In this document: positions 8,678-18,724 of the stretch, one piece after another
Layout of the letters: every line of letters starts with the position of its first letter
How positions within the stretch are numbered: position 1 is the stretch's first letter
Origin: M3007 sp035299505
GTDB lineage: Bacteria > Bacteroidota > Bacteroidia > Chitinophagales > Saprospiraceae
NCBI GenBank assembly: GCA_035299505.1
Contig: DATGWL010000017.1
Coordinates: forward strand, 19,677 to 83,676
Length of the DNA stretch: 64,000 bases
Direction of reading: 5' to 3'
Translations under genes and position numbers: made by a program
Notes under the pieces: generated by a model
Told to the model about the DNA's origin: nothing
What the model saw: only the letters and a program-made list of their open reading frames with translations
Databases searched by the model: none

Positions 8678-9649
8678 ATGGATGTTTTTCGAACTGCGAT
8701 GCCACTCGTTCCTGCGCCGGTTTTGATGCGGCATGGTGAACCTGTTTTGCTCATGGGCTCCTGTTTTACAGAGCACATCGGGCACAAGTTGTCTGAACGC
8801 AAGTTTCATACCAGCCTTAATCCTTTCGGCATTGTTTACAATCCGATGTCGCTGGCAGATGGCTTGCGCAGATTACTCACCCGCGAAGATGCCTTTGACC
8901 TCTTTGAGCATCAGGGATTGTGGCATAGCTGGGATCATCACGGCAAGTTTTCCGGCCCCAACCACTCCGAAACCCTTGCACAGCTGTGCGGGCGCCTGCA
9001 AGAGGCGGCAACATTTTGTAGGCAAGCCAAATGGCTGCTGCTCACTTTTGGCACTGCCGAGGTATCGGTTTTGCGAGAATCCGGTAGGGTAGTGGCCAAT
9101 AACCACAAAATGCCGGGCGCACTTTTTGACCAACGCAGGCTATCGGTAGCAGAGGTTGTGGATGCCTGGTTGCCTTTATTGCAACAATGTGTGGATAAAC
9201 AGGTGGTCCTCACAGTGAGTCCTGTCCGGCATTTGCGTCAGGGCCTGGTGGAAAACCAGCGTAGTAAGGCGGTTTTGTTGCTGGCCTGCGAAGAACTTAG
9301 CCGGCAACTGGCCCATGTTCATTATTTTCCGTCGTATGAATTACTGATGGACGACTTGCGGGACTACCGGTTTTATGCGGCCGATATGGCGCATCCATCG
9401 CCGGTGGCTATTGATTACATCTGGAAGCACTTTTCCGACACTTATTTTGACGCAGCTACTCAGGATCGGAACGACCTGATTCAAAAAATCCGGGCAGCCA
9501 TGGAGCACCGGCCATTTCATCCGGAATTGCCTCAGCACCAGGCCTTTTTACATGCCCAGCTGGATCGCATCCAATTGGTTCAGCAATCCTATCCGGATCT
9601 GGACTGGACCGAAGAAATCCAGTATTTCACTAAGGGATTACTTCCCTGA
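8678..9649 (+). CDS. GSCFA domain protein
   Basis: This is a 323-aa protein of the GSCFA family, named after a motif seen here near residue 28 as LLMGSCFTEHIG. It is followed by NPFGIVYNPMSL, also typical. The family is thought to be SGNH-hydrolase-like (esterase or acyltransferase). The late DMAHPSPVAIDYIW could supply the catalytic Asp and His, while the Ser of GSCF is the likely nucleophile. The start is placed at ATG 8678; an in-frame extension back to 8486 runs into the coding region and promoter of the divergent gene. The substrate is unknown. Confidence 0.85.
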   Translation: MDVFRTAMPLVPAPVLMRHGEPVLLMGSCFTEHIGHKLSERKFHTSLNPFGIVYNPMSLADGLRRLLTREDAFDLFEHQGLWHSWDHHGKFSGPNHSETLAQLCGRLQEAATFCRQAKWLLLTFGTAEVSVLRESGRVVANNHKMPGALFDQRRLSVAEVVDAWLPLLQQCVDKQVVLTVSPVRHLRQGLVENQRSKAVLLLACEELSRQLAHVHYFPSYELLMDDLRDYRFYAADMAHPSPVAIDYIWKHFSDTYFDAATQDRNDLIQKIRAAMEHRPFHPELPQHQAFLHAQLDRIQLVQQSYPDLDWTEEIQYFTKGLLP

Positions 9650-9665
9650 TATGGAGTGCCATGCT

Positions 9666-10568
9666 TCACTGGCGATAAAACTCACCCATTAGGGCCAACT
9701 GTATTTTGTTGTTCTTTTTTTCGCCACCCCAAACCTGAAATTTCTGTGCCGCAGTTGGCTTGAACACCAGGGTTGTCCATCCGTCCTGATCTTTACGCTG
9801 TACGTCCAGGTCTTTTCCACTCATTTGTACGAATATATGAGTATTGGGCTGCTGAATTTTCAGTTTCAGGCGAATCTTTCCGCCAGGCGCCTGTTCCATC
9901 ACAGCATCCTGAATGCCATGTTGTAAATCGCCGTTTGCATAGAAACTAAGTTTTTTGAAATCGGCCGCAGAAATGGGCTGATCAATCAGTTGCCACTTCG
10001 TTTCTTCCGGATAGTGTGTGAGCAAAAAGATACGCGGTTCAACAAAAAAGTGACCAGGCTGAAATTCCCGGATAAATTTTCCCTGATCATTCCGATAGCC
10101 AGCGCCCCAGGTGGCGTCCAGAAGCTCCCATTTGTCGCCCAGTTTAACGGCATTCCAGGCATGACTTTCCCAGTTCCCGTTAAAGGTTTTGGCATGCCCC
10201 TCAATAAATGCACAATCCAGGCCAACTGCCTGAGCCATTCTTTGGTACAACAGGGAATAATCCATGCATACTCCCCGGCCACTGCGAAAAACCTGCTTCA
10301 CCCTGCGGTCACAATACTCTTGCCTGGTGCGTGCCTCTACCTCCGGAACTTTTTGATAATCAATAGATTGTGCTATCCAGGAATATATAGCCCTGGCTTT
10401 TTCACGGTCGGTTTTAAGGTCTTTACACAAATCCCTGGCCAGCGCTTCAGGAGTATCGTATTGCCTCCTGTTAAATTCCCGGCAAGCCGTATCCAACGCC
10501 TCATACTCCGGTTGAGCAAACCCCCAACCCAAACACATGGAAAAAAGAATTGTCAGAAAGTACTTCAT
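9666..10568 (-). CDS. Secreted transglutaminase-like domain protein
   Basis: This 300-aa protein has a signal peptide (MKYFLTILFSMCLGWGFAQ) and a transglutaminase/protease-like core. The catalytic triad is readable as C101 (SGRGVCMDYSLLY), H136 (WESHAWNAVKL) and D151 (WELLDATWGAG). Bacterial members are usually peptidases or peptidoglycan-related enzymes, with unknown substrate here. The C-terminal 100 residues look like a beta-sandwich. The start at 10568 was preferred to one eight codons upstream because it begins the signal peptide. It is convergent with the GSCFA gene (16 bp gap). Confidence 0.85.
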   Translation of the reverse strand: MKYFLTILFSMCLGWGFAQPEYEALDTACREFNRRQYDTPEALARDLCKDLKTDREKARAIYSWIAQSIDYQKVPEVEARTRQEYCDRRVKQVFRSGRGVCMDYSLLYQRMAQAVGLDCAFIEGHAKTFNGNWESHAWNAVKLGDKWELLDATWGAGYRNDQGKFIREFQPGHFFVEPRIFLLTHYPEETKWQLIDQPISAADFKKLSFYANGDLQHGIQDAVMEQAPGGKIRLKLKIQQPNTHIFVQMSGKDLDVQRKDQDGWTTLVFKPTAAQKFQVWGGEKKNNKIQLALMGEFYRQ

Positions 10569-10589
10569 ATGAGATGGGTTATTTGTTTT

Positions 10590-10658
10590 CACTCACTCAC
10601 TCACTCATTCACACACTCACTCATTCACACACTCACTCATTCACACACACACTCATTA
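10590..10658. repeat. Tandem array of 16-bp units (CACTCACTCATTCACA)
   Basis: There are about three exact copies of CACTCACTCATTCACA plus partial flanking CACTCACT and CACACACTCATT. The array lies between the divergent starts of the transglutaminase gene (21 bp away) and the large envelope protein gene. Confidence 0.85.
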
Positions 10659-10724
10659 TCTTCACACCAATTTTCCCGCTCCGACGTTTATCGCATAACA
10701 TTTCAGCTCATCCAACAATTTCCC

Positions 10725-13700
10725 ATGCAACAATTGTATTCCCGCATGCACTTCCGTTTGTCTCTTTTGTTTCTGTTATCTCTTGTCACCAGCCTTTTAC
10801 AGGCCCAAACGCAACAAAAATTTCCGGAAAATTCCACCGAGTTTGTAGATAAGCTGGGTGAGTTCATGACCCTCTCCAAACGCCCGGATATGGAAGAGTC
10901 TTTTGCTGTTTTCAGAAAAATGCACAAAGCCGGCGCTTTTCCTGAATGGGAAATGAAACGAATTATTTCCGTTGCAAATATGATGGGGAGTCAGAATCTT
11001 TCTTCTTTTCCCTATTTCAAAAACTATGTTAATGCCATCGTTGCTTCAAAAAACAGCGCCGACACCACACTTTTCCGTCGTTGGCACTCTTTTGTGGAAG
11101 AATCTTTTGCCGGTTTGGAAAAGGGGCGCGCCAAGCCTGCAGGCCTGCTTTTGGAATTTTCCGTAGATTTCATGACAGAAAGAGCATTGAAAACAGGAGA
11201 AGGTGGCTCCACCACCTGGAAAATTAAAGGTGGTAGCTTTGAGTTTTCCTACAGCGACCGTGAACCAAGCCTTATCTGCAAGGATATCACCCTGATTGGT
11301 ACCCGCAAAACAGATTCGGTTACCATTGCCAAAACATCCGGTTATTACAAACCTTTTGAACAACTTTGGTTTGGCGATGGCGGTAAAGTCTCCTGGGCTG
11401 AGGCCGGTATGGACTCCAGTATTTATGCCCTGTTGACCAAATATAAAGTAGAGGTGCAAAAACCACTCTTTACCTGCGATACAGCGATACTTTACTACCC
11501 CTTGTACTTCAAAGACGGTATCAAGGGCAGCTTTGAAAACAACATTGTAGTACGCTCCAAAACCACTTCCGCCAAGCCGGATTCACTGCAAAACTTTCAG
11601 TTTCCGCGCTTCCAGTCGTTCGACAAAATTTTGAAAATCAATCGAATAGGTGACAATATCGAATACCTGGGCGGCTTCAGGCTTGCAGGTAACTCCCTCT
11701 ACGGGTTTGGTACAGGTACGGAGCCTGCCCAAATGGTGGTGTACAACAAAAAACGCCAGAAGATATTCCACGGAAAAGCCGAACTGTTTGTAATTCGTCG
11801 TGGGGTAAGTGTGGTGGCTGAAAACGTAGACGCCAAACTGTTTATGGACAACGATTCGCTTTTCCACCCGGCAGCCGACTTCCGTATTGATATTCCAAAG
11901 CAGGTAATTACCCTGATGCGCGGTGAAAAGGGATCTTCCCGAAACCCGTTCTATTCTTCCTTTTACAACATGAACCTGAACACCGATAAAGTGAGCTGGC
12001 ACCTGAATGCCGACTCCCTGGAAATTGGCGGACACACAGGTATCAAGGGTGTGGCTAAAAAGGTGGAGTTTGAAAGCAGTAACTACTACGATCCATCCGT
12101 ATACCTCAAAATGCAGGGTTTGGCCAGCCACAATGCCGTAAGTACTCTGTACGCTCTTTGGCTCAAAACTGACCAGGACAAGGAAGACAATGGTCGTATT
12201 GTGAAAGACAATGAATTTGCCATGGAGATTAACCCCAAGTTCGACTACTCCAGCATTCAGAGCTTGCTGGCGCAAATGGTAGAAGAAGGGTTTATCAACT
12301 ATTATTTCAGCCGGCACGAAATTGAATTGCGCGATAAATGTATCCACTATGCTCTGGCCAGCCAGGGCAAGAAGGACTTTGATGCCATCAACATCATTTC
12401 AGAAAGTACCACAGCCAACGCGCGTCTGGACTTGAAAACAAAGGAAACCTCCATTTTTGAGGTAAAGAAGCTGGAACTCAGCAAACGCCAGAAGGTGGCG
12501 CTCATACCAGACGAAAAGGAACTCACGCTGCTCAAAAACCGCGATATGCGTTTTGGTGGAAGGCTTTTTGCCGGCATGGCCCTTTTCCAGGGACGAAATA
12601 TGAGTTTCCAATATGAAAAATTTGAAGTGGATTTCGACTCTGTTCAACACCTCGATTTCTACATACCTACCGGCGAATCCGATAAGAACAACCAGCCCAT
12701 TGCCAACGCCATGAGCTCCAACATTGAGCACCTGAGCGGCGCCTTGCTGGTAGATGCCCCCAACAATAAATCTGGTAAGGAAGACCTCAATATTTTCCCT
12801 TCCCTGCAATCCAAAAAATTCTCCTTCGTATTTTACGATCAGCCTACCACCCAGCGTGGTGTGTACACCCGGGATTCTTTCTATTTTCGTTTGGATCCGT
12901 TCAGCTTCAATGGGCTGGACTCTTACACCAAAGAGCAGCTGAAATTCAATGGCATGCTGTTTCCGGCAACCATTTTCCCGCCCTTCAAGGAAACCATTAT
13001 TGTGCGTGATGAAGATAAATCCTTCGGATTTGTACACAAAACGCCAGTGGCCGGTTATCCAACCTATACTAAAAAAGGCAATTTTGCCGGATCGCTCGAT
13101 CTGAGCAACAAGGGCTTGCTGGGTCGTGGCAAACTGGAATACCTGACAGCCGATATCGAATCAGAGGACTTAATTTTCCGACCCAAACAGACTACGGGAA
13201 CGGCTAAAAAATTCTTCATGGAGGAAGACCGGGCCAGTGCCGTAAAAGTTCCTCAGGCCAAGGGCGAAGAGGTGTCGGTGAACTGGTTGCCGTTTAAAGA
13301 CTCCATGTACGTAACCAGTAAAGCCAAGGCGTTCGAGTTGTTTAAGGCCCCAGGCTATACCCACAAAGGCGTGTTGATCCTTACACCTTCCGGTTTGAAA
13401 GGCAATGGTGAGTTTGAATGGGCTGAGGGTAAACTTACTTCTAAAATCATTTCTTACGGACCGTTCCAGGCAAAAGTGGACACAGGCAACCTGGAAATTA
13501 AATCGCTCGACCAAAAAGGTATTGCCCTGGACTCCAGGAACGTAAACGGTGACCTTGATTTTGACAAACAAAAGGGGCAGTTCAAAGCAAACCTGCTTTC
13601 CGGTAATACCACTCTTCCGCTCGACAAATACCGGACTTCGATGAATGAATTTACCTGGAACATGAAAGCCAAAACCATTGAGTTTAAGGCAGATCCAAAC

Positions 13701-15302
13701 CGGCCGGGTATATTTACCTCCATTGATCCGAAGCAGGACTCCCTGACATTCCAGGGTAAAACGGCCTTGTACGACATGAATACGGACCTCCTGCAGATAG
13801 GTGGTGTAAAACAGATCAAAGCTGCCGATGCATTCATCAATATTCCCGATACCAGTAATATTTACATCCAGCCGGGAGGTCAGATGCGCACCATCTATCA
13901 GGCGCAGATTGTAGCCGATACAGTGAGCCGTTACCACACCATCAATAAAGCCACAGTGGATATTGGAGGTAAACTGCTGTATAAAGCCACCGGATTTTAT
14001 GAATACAACATTCCGGGCTACAATCAGGAGGTATTCTTCAACGATATCCAGGGTAAATATCAAACCATTAAAAACGGCGACCGCAGGGTGCAGACCTATG
14101 CAACGGCTGAAATTCCGGAGAAAGATAGTTTCCGGGTGGATGTAAAAACCTTGTTCAAAGGCGACATGGTGCTGAACTCCAGTACACAGAACATGACCTT
14201 TAAAGGGTATGCGCGTTTGGTGGCCGATAAACTTCCGGTAACCAACTGGTTCACCCTGCAAACAGAAATTGACCGAAAAGACCCGGTTATTCAGGTGAAA
14301 CTGGCCAAAGATGCCGACGACAGCCCGATGGTAACCGGTTTTTATGTAAGCCGCGAAACCGGTGAGATGTACCCGCGAATCATGTTGCCAGCCCTTCAAC
14401 GTGTTGACCGACCCATTATAGACTGCAAACACGTATTCAAGTACGAGCCTGCCAACGACCGTTTTATCTTCGGAGATTCGCTCAGGGTGATTGGCAAATC
14501 TGAGCGCGGCGCCAAACTGGTATACGATAACCGGGTAGGTACCGTGAATGCAGAGGGGCCGTTGAACATCTGTTCGGGGCTGGAACTGATGAGTGTCAAA
14601 GCGGCCGGCAGGCTTAAATCCGATTTCAATACCATTACAGACAGTACTTACTTTGATGTAACCGGCGAATTCATTTCTGCCATCGAACTCACTTTGCCGC
14701 CTAAACTGGTGGAGTTGATGATCAATGAGATCAAAGCTGCCACTTTCGACGCACAACCCTCTGTGTACAATACCAACATGGCCTTCTACCAACCTGCGCT
14801 GCGCGAATTTGTAAGCGACGATAAAGACTGGGAAGAGGTACTCTCCAACGCGCGTGGGAATGCCATCATGTTGCCCAAAAAGGACGATAAATTCGCCTTT
14901 GTATTTGGCCGCCAATCAGTACTTTGGAACAATGAATACTCCAGTTTCTTCACGCTGGAAGATCGTATTCCGGTGATCAGTATTGCCGGCCAGCCAATCA
15001 ATAAATCGCTCAACGTTATGATCCAGTACAAAATGCCTAAAGACGGAGAAGATGGTATGAGCTTCTACATCAAGGCATCTGCTGAGCTGTGGTATTGTTT
15101 TGGATATCAGAGCGATGAAAAGGGCGCGTTGCTCAACGTTACATCCAGCAGCACCAAGTTCAACGACTTGCTTGCAAGCTTGAAAGCCAAAGATTTAATG
15201 ATCAAAATGCCTAACGGCAAAACCCTTGAGATTGCCCTGGTAGACCCAAGTAGCGCCAACAACTTTGTCAATAAGGTGCGAAACGGTCGTATCAAAAATT
15301 AA
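10725..15302 (+). CDS. Very large secreted envelope protein of unknown function (about 1,520 aa)
   Basis: This is a 1,525-aa protein (1,518 aa from a second in-frame ATG at 10746) with a clear signal peptide, MHFRLSLLFLLSLVTSLLQAQ. I do not recognise the family with confidence. After an alpha-helical N-terminal stretch (residues about 25-160), the protein is a long run of short beta-strand-like segments. Phrases such as KTALYDMNTDLLQIGGVKQI and LSGNTTLPLDKY recall OstA/LptA-like or AsmA-like beta-jellyroll or beta-taco repeats. There is no T9SS sorting domain at the end. It has its own promoter region containing a 16-bp array and a terminator. A periplasmic location is an inference. Confidence 0.8.
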   Translation: MQQLYSRMHFRLSLLFLLSLVTSLLQAQTQQKFPENSTEFVDKLGEFMTLSKRPDMEESFAVFRKMHKAGAFPEWEMKRIISVANMMGSQNLSSFPYFKNYVNAIVASKNSADTTLFRRWHSFVEESFAGLEKGRAKPAGLLLEFSVDFMTERALKTGEGGSTTWKIKGGSFEFSYSDREPSLICKDITLIGTRKTDSVTIAKTSGYYKPFEQLWFGDGGKVSWAEAGMDSSIYALLTKYKVEVQKPLFTCDTAILYYPLYFKDGIKGSFENNIVVRSKTTSAKPDSLQNFQFPRFQSFDKILKINRIGDNIEYLGGFRLAGNSLYGFGTGTEPAQMVVYNKKRQKIFHGKAELFVIRRGVSVVAENVDAKLFMDNDSLFHPAADFRIDIPKQVITLMRGEKGSSRNPFYSSFYNMNLNTDKVSWHLNADSLEIGGHTGIKGVAKKVEFESSNYYDPSVYLKMQGLASHNAVSTLYALWLKTDQDKEDNGRIVKDNEFAMEINPKFDYSSIQSLLAQMVEEGFINYYFSRHEIELRDKCIHYALASQGKKDFDAINIISESTTANARLDLKTKETSIFEVKKLELSKRQKVALIPDEKELTLLKNRDMRFGGRLFAGMALFQGRNMSFQYEKFEVDFDSVQHLDFYIPTGESDKNNQPIANAMSSNIEHLSGALLVDAPNNKSGKEDLNIFPSLQSKKFSFVFYDQPTTQRGVYTRDSFYFRLDPFSFNGLDSYTKEQLKFNGMLFPATIFPPFKETIIVRDEDKSFGFVHKTPVAGYPTYTKKGNFAGSLDLSNKGLLGRGKLEYLTADIESEDLIFRPKQTTGTAKKFFMEEDRASAVKVPQAKGEEVSVNWLPFKDSMYVTSKAKAFELFKAPGYTHKGVLILTPSGLKGNGEFEWAEGKLTSKIISYGPFQAKVDTGNLEIKSLDQKGIALDSRNVNGDLDFDKQKGQFKANLLSGNTTLPLDKYRTSMNEFTWNMKAKTIEFKADPNRPGIFTSIDPKQDSLTFQGKTALYDMNTDLLQIGGVKQIKAADAFINIPDTSNIYIQPGGQMRTIYQAQIVADTVSRYHTINKATVDIGGKLLYKATGFYEYNIPGYNQEVFFNDIQGKYQTIKNGDRRVQTYATAEIPEKDSFRVDVKTLFKGDMVLNSSTQNMTFKGYARLVADKLPVTNWFTLQTEIDRKDPVIQVKLAKDADDSPMVTGFYVSRETGEMYPRIMLPALQRVDRPIIDCKHVFKYEPANDRFIFGDSLRVIGKSERGAKLVYDNRVGTVNAEGPLNICSGLELMSVKAAGRLKSDFNTITDSTYFDVTGEFISAIELTLPPKLVELMINEIKAATFDAQPSVYNTNMAFYQPALREFVSDDKDWEEVLSNARGNAIMLPKKDDKFAFVFGRQSVLWNNEYSSFFTLEDRIPVISIAGQPINKSLNVMIQYKMPKDGEDGMSFYIKASAELWYCFGYQSDEKGALLNVTSSSTKFNDLLASLKAKDLMIKMPNGKTLEIALVDPSSANNFVNKVRNGRIKN

Positions 15303-15351
15303 TAGGCAAGTCTGTAGGAGCACAAAGGCTGAGGTGCTGAAAGTGTAAGTG

Positions 15352-15390
15352 AACGTGAGCTATTCCGGTTTTCGGGGCAGCTCACGTTTC
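15352..15390 (+). terminator. Terminator of the large envelope protein gene
   Basis: A 10-bp perfect stem (AACGTGAGCT / AGCTCACGTT) with a 17-base loop is followed by a short T-rich stretch. It lies 50 bp after the stop. Confidence 0.6.
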
Positions 15391-15452
15391 ATTTAAGGAT
15401 ATGTTACTTAGGTTGGACCTCATCCAGGCTATTCGCCTATTGCCAAAAACAA

Positions 15453-15480
15453 CTTGAGCCACCCCGCAGGATGGCTCAAG
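15453..15480 (-). terminator. Terminator of the first M4 protease gene
   Basis: The stem CTTGAGCCA / TGGCTCAAG is followed on the - strand by TTGTTTTTGG. It lies 27 bp past the stop of the M4 gene. Confidence 0.7.
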
Positions 15481-15506
15481 TTTGGTGATCCAAATCTTGT
15501 TGGGCA

Positions 15507-18500
15507 TCAGATAACAACCAGTTTTTGTGTGATCTGGGCTCCGTTTTCCTGTGTTACGCTTATAATGTAAATGCCTTTGGCCAGGTCAGTTAGCGGCAAC
15601 TGATACAACTTGCTTTCTGTGTGAATGGTGCTGATGCTACGTCCTTGTATGTCCAGGATTTGTATTTGTTGCATGGTCAGTCCTGATTCAATTTGGACCT
15701 GGAACTCAGCCGGATTAGGAAATATTTTTAAGAATGACTGCTCTTTAGGTTCCTCGGTTTTCACCATAGTACTAAAACGTAAATTATCCAGCAACACTAC
15801 GTCATCTGTAGCCAGCGAAGCATCAACGAACGGGTATTTCCCTATTTCGGTGTAAAAACTCAGGGTAATCTCACCTTTGAAATTCGGCGGGAGCGTAACG
15901 GTTTTGCGTTCTACCGTTCCTTCAGGCTGGTCAAAAAAATGTTGCGCCCCATCTTCGTTTCCATCCCATTTAGCTTCTAACATGCTGCTGTACAAATAAC
16001 TGGATGCCTGTGTTTCGTTGTTTTTGAACAGGGTAAGATCAAAGGATAATTCCGGATGCTCCACTTCCGAAAAGTCCACACAGGTTCTGATGAAACGGTT
16101 CATTCCATTCCCATATTTTTGATTGAACGTTTCGAGTGGATCAAGGCACCTGTCATATTGCGCCACATCTTCAATAATACCAGAGCTCCTTAAATGAAGG
16201 CTGTTCTGGTAAAATAATGTTCCAATAGCTGCGCCATTTCCATACATGAGTAAATGGTCGTCTATACCATTATTTTCTTCAAAAGTATTTAGATACTCCG
16301 CGTTAATCGGGGAATAGAACTTTTCCTGAATGTTCACAAAGCTGTTGTCTTCTGTGTAGGTGTCCTCCTCAAAAACCAGCAGGTAAGTGACAGGGAATTG
16401 GAAAACTGGGGTGGAAAAAGGAACAAAGAAGCGCCTGCCTGCCGGAAGGTCGTTTTGCATGGTGTAATCTTTGGTCCAAATGACGGCCTCCTGTGGATCC
16501 AAGATCTGAAACTGCAGTTGTGTTCCTTTCAAAATGGTCTGACAACCTTTGTTATACATGTGGAACGATCTTGTAATGGAGTCAGCAAAACAGACCAGAT
16601 CGTCGTAGGTAACGGAAAGATACAAATCAACTCCCGGCTGATCAGGCACATAATACCCTAATATCATGCGATTGTTGTTGGGGTCGGCATCTGCAAACTC
16701 AAAGCGTATGTTCACAAAAGTGTAGCCTGGAGTAGCATTGGGTAATACATCATCAATGACTGCAACATAAGTCTCTCCGGGGCCAATAACAACACTCAAA
16801 GGGATAGTTGTAGTAGAGGAAAGAGCAGATGATTCAAATACAATTTTTGCTCCCATGCTGGGCAGATAGGCTTCGCCACTTCTGTTAACTATTGGGATTC
16901 TGACAGGGAAATAGCCGCCCGGTGTGCAAAAAATCTGAAGACTTTCGTCTCCTCCAATAATAGAAAGATCCAAGGCTCCCTGATTGGTTGCAGGTAAGCC
17001 CACTGCCTTCCAGGCTTCTCTAACATCCTGCACTTCCTCAGATCCTGCGCCGAAAAGCTCCTCAGCGGCAGCAAGAGAATATTGATAAAAGCTGTTATAG
17101 TCAGAGCTTTCGGTGAGGTAGGCCTGGTTGGTCAAAAAGACAATCTGCGCAGCCTTGTCAAATCCTACTCCTTCAACCTGATAAATCGTGCCTGCTTCGT
17201 TTATGCCGTCTTTGCCTTCAACCAATATGGTGAACCACAGGTTGCCAATAGCACTATTGATGTGCACATTATTATCCGGTTTCCAATAATCACCATTGTA
17301 CAAAGCAGGCATGTCGAGACTGTTAGGGTCATCCATTTGCCGGAATGGTTTGGCGTCCGGATTAAGTATGAAGCTATGTCCAAGGGTCCAGTTGAGATCT
17401 GCAGGGGTGGTTTTATACTCCAGTATTTTCCCAAACATATCTGCCAGGCTTTCATTAATGGCCCCTGGTTCCCCGACATAAACCAGCTTAGAGGTGTGCT
17501 CAATCATTCCATGAGTGAATTCATGGCCTACCACTTCCAGGGTTGTTAAAGGTCCGTAATGGCAATTCCCATCGCCGTAATTGGTTGCTTCTCCATCCCA
17601 ATAAGCGCCCACAGAGCCAAAGCTATTGGTATGTACCCTTGCCTTTAAGGCTTTTCCATGTCCATCCATCCCTTCCCAATTAAAGGTTTCCAGCATCATA
17701 TCATAATACGTTTGGGTGCAATAATGAGCATCCAGCGCTACTTCATCCAAATCAGCATTAGCCAGATTCCAATACTTGCCTGAGTTAGAAAAAGAGTTGC
17801 CCGATTCATTGTAAATGAAAATTCCATCGCCTCTGGTTGGATCTTGTAAAATGTATTTCTGTGGCGCTATGGAATCAACCACGATTTTTTGTTCGCCATA
17901 ATACCTCGTTTTGGCAGTTGCCGGCACGCCATGCTCCAAAATCAGGGGAAAGTCTTTGACAATCTCTCCATGATGTGCATCCACGAAATATCGGTGCTTT
18001 TCTACCGGCTCTGTAGCCACCAAATCCACCTGATAAGCCAGCACAACATTTTCAGAGACCTCAGGAAATGCCGGATCAATGAGTACCAGCCTAATGTTGG
18101 TGGCCTTGTCCGAATACTGCTCTGCACCCATGTCGTTCTTGGCAAAAAGCAGTGCTGCCGCTTCATCCAAATCAGGTGTAACAGATGTGTTGATTCGCGG
18201 GGCATATCTGCCAGTGCCATGTGTCACGCGTCCGTCTTTTTCATGCAATATGTATGTGCCGCCGAACACTGGCACCCCATCATGGAATTGCTGGTACTGG
18301 TAATGTAGGTATCCGTTATGCCCTTCTATTTCCTCTTCCAGCTTCATTTGGGAGTCCGACGTCAAATGCATTTGATCTGCCATCACCTGAAAATATCGCG
18401 AATGAGGTATTGAAAGGTTGGGGGGGAGAAAAAAATCGAACTTGTTAACCAAAAAAGCACTGGATAGTCCTTTTTGTTGTCCATGAAGCCCTGTAGACAG

Positions 18501-18545
18501 GGCGAGGAGCATGCTCCAAAGTAGTAGTTTGTGTTTGATGTTCAT
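15507..18545 (-). CDS. Secreted M4 (thermolysin-like) metalloprotease with T9SS sorting domain, copy A
   Basis: This is a 1,012-aa zinc endopeptidase. Domains in order: signal peptide (1-22), FTP/PepSY-type propeptide (about 55-200), M4 catalytic domain (about 210-530), beta-rich CARDB-like and jellyroll regions, and a T9SS type A sorting domain (about 940-1012) containing KIFPNPAEFQVQIE and LAKGIYIISV. Zinc ligands are H341 and H345 in GHEFTHG and E365 in GAINESLADMFG, at the exact 24-residue spacing of thermolysin; the HINSAIG segment holds the transition-state His. It is co-linear with copy B, 179 bp away. It probably degrades extracellular protein. Confidence 0.95.
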   Translation of the reverse strand: MNIKHKLLLWSMLLALSTGLHGQQKGLSSAFLVNKFDFFLPPNLSIPHSRYFQVMADQMHLTSDSQMKLEEEIEGHNGYLHYQYQQFHDGVPVFGGTYILHEKDGRVTHGTGRYAPRINTSVTPDLDEAAALLFAKNDMGAEQYSDKATNIRLVLIDPAFPEVSENVVLAYQVDLVATEPVEKHRYFVDAHHGEIVKDFPLILEHGVPATAKTRYYGEQKIVVDSIAPQKYILQDPTRGDGIFIYNESGNSFSNSGKYWNLANADLDEVALDAHYCTQTYYDMMLETFNWEGMDGHGKALKARVHTNSFGSVGAYWDGEATNYGDGNCHYGPLTTLEVVGHEFTHGMIEHTSKLVYVGEPGAINESLADMFGKILEYKTTPADLNWTLGHSFILNPDAKPFRQMDDPNSLDMPALYNGDYWKPDNNVHINSAIGNLWFTILVEGKDGINEAGTIYQVEGVGFDKAAQIVFLTNQAYLTESSDYNSFYQYSLAAAEELFGAGSEEVQDVREAWKAVGLPATNQGALDLSIIGGDESLQIFCTPGGYFPVRIPIVNRSGEAYLPSMGAKIVFESSALSSTTTIPLSVVIGPGETYVAVIDDVLPNATPGYTFVNIRFEFADADPNNNRMILGYYVPDQPGVDLYLSVTYDDLVCFADSITRSFHMYNKGCQTILKGTQLQFQILDPQEAVIWTKDYTMQNDLPAGRRFFVPFSTPVFQFPVTYLLVFEEDTYTEDNSFVNIQEKFYSPINAEYLNTFEENNGIDDHLLMYGNGAAIGTLFYQNSLHLRSSGIIEDVAQYDRCLDPLETFNQKYGNGMNRFIRTCVDFSEVEHPELSFDLTLFKNNETQASSYLYSSMLEAKWDGNEDGAQHFFDQPEGTVERKTVTLPPNFKGEITLSFYTEIGKYPFVDASLATDDVVLLDNLRFSTMVKTEEPKEQSFLKIFPNPAEFQVQIESGLTMQQIQILDIQGRSISTIHTESKLYQLPLTDLAKGIYIISVTQENGAQITQKLVVI

Positions 18546-18649
18546 ATTCGTAAGCAGTTTTTATGTTGGAACCATCTATCGACTTTAGGTTGCTTGATAT
18601 ATGAATAATATTAAAGATCGGATTTGCTTTCTTGCCTGGGCAAAAGACG

Positions 18650-18678
18650 AAGGGGTGGCTTGATCCAAGCCACCCCTT
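18650..18678 (-). terminator. Terminator of the second M4 protease gene
   Basis: A perfect 12-bp stem (AAGGGGTGGCTT / AAGCCACCCCTT) with a 5-base loop is followed on the - strand by TCGTCTTTTG. It separates the two M4 genes into independent units. Confidence 0.75.
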
Positions 18679-18724
18679 CTTTGAAAGAACCTTAGCGCTT
18701 TCGTATTCTTCCGACTTTTTTCCT

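Noticed and set aside
12399..14915. Long frames on the - strand opposite the large envelope protein (up to 581 codons)
   Set aside because: They are antisense shadows: the + strand frame has a signal peptide and coherent protein-like composition, while the opposite frames show no family pattern and no promoter.
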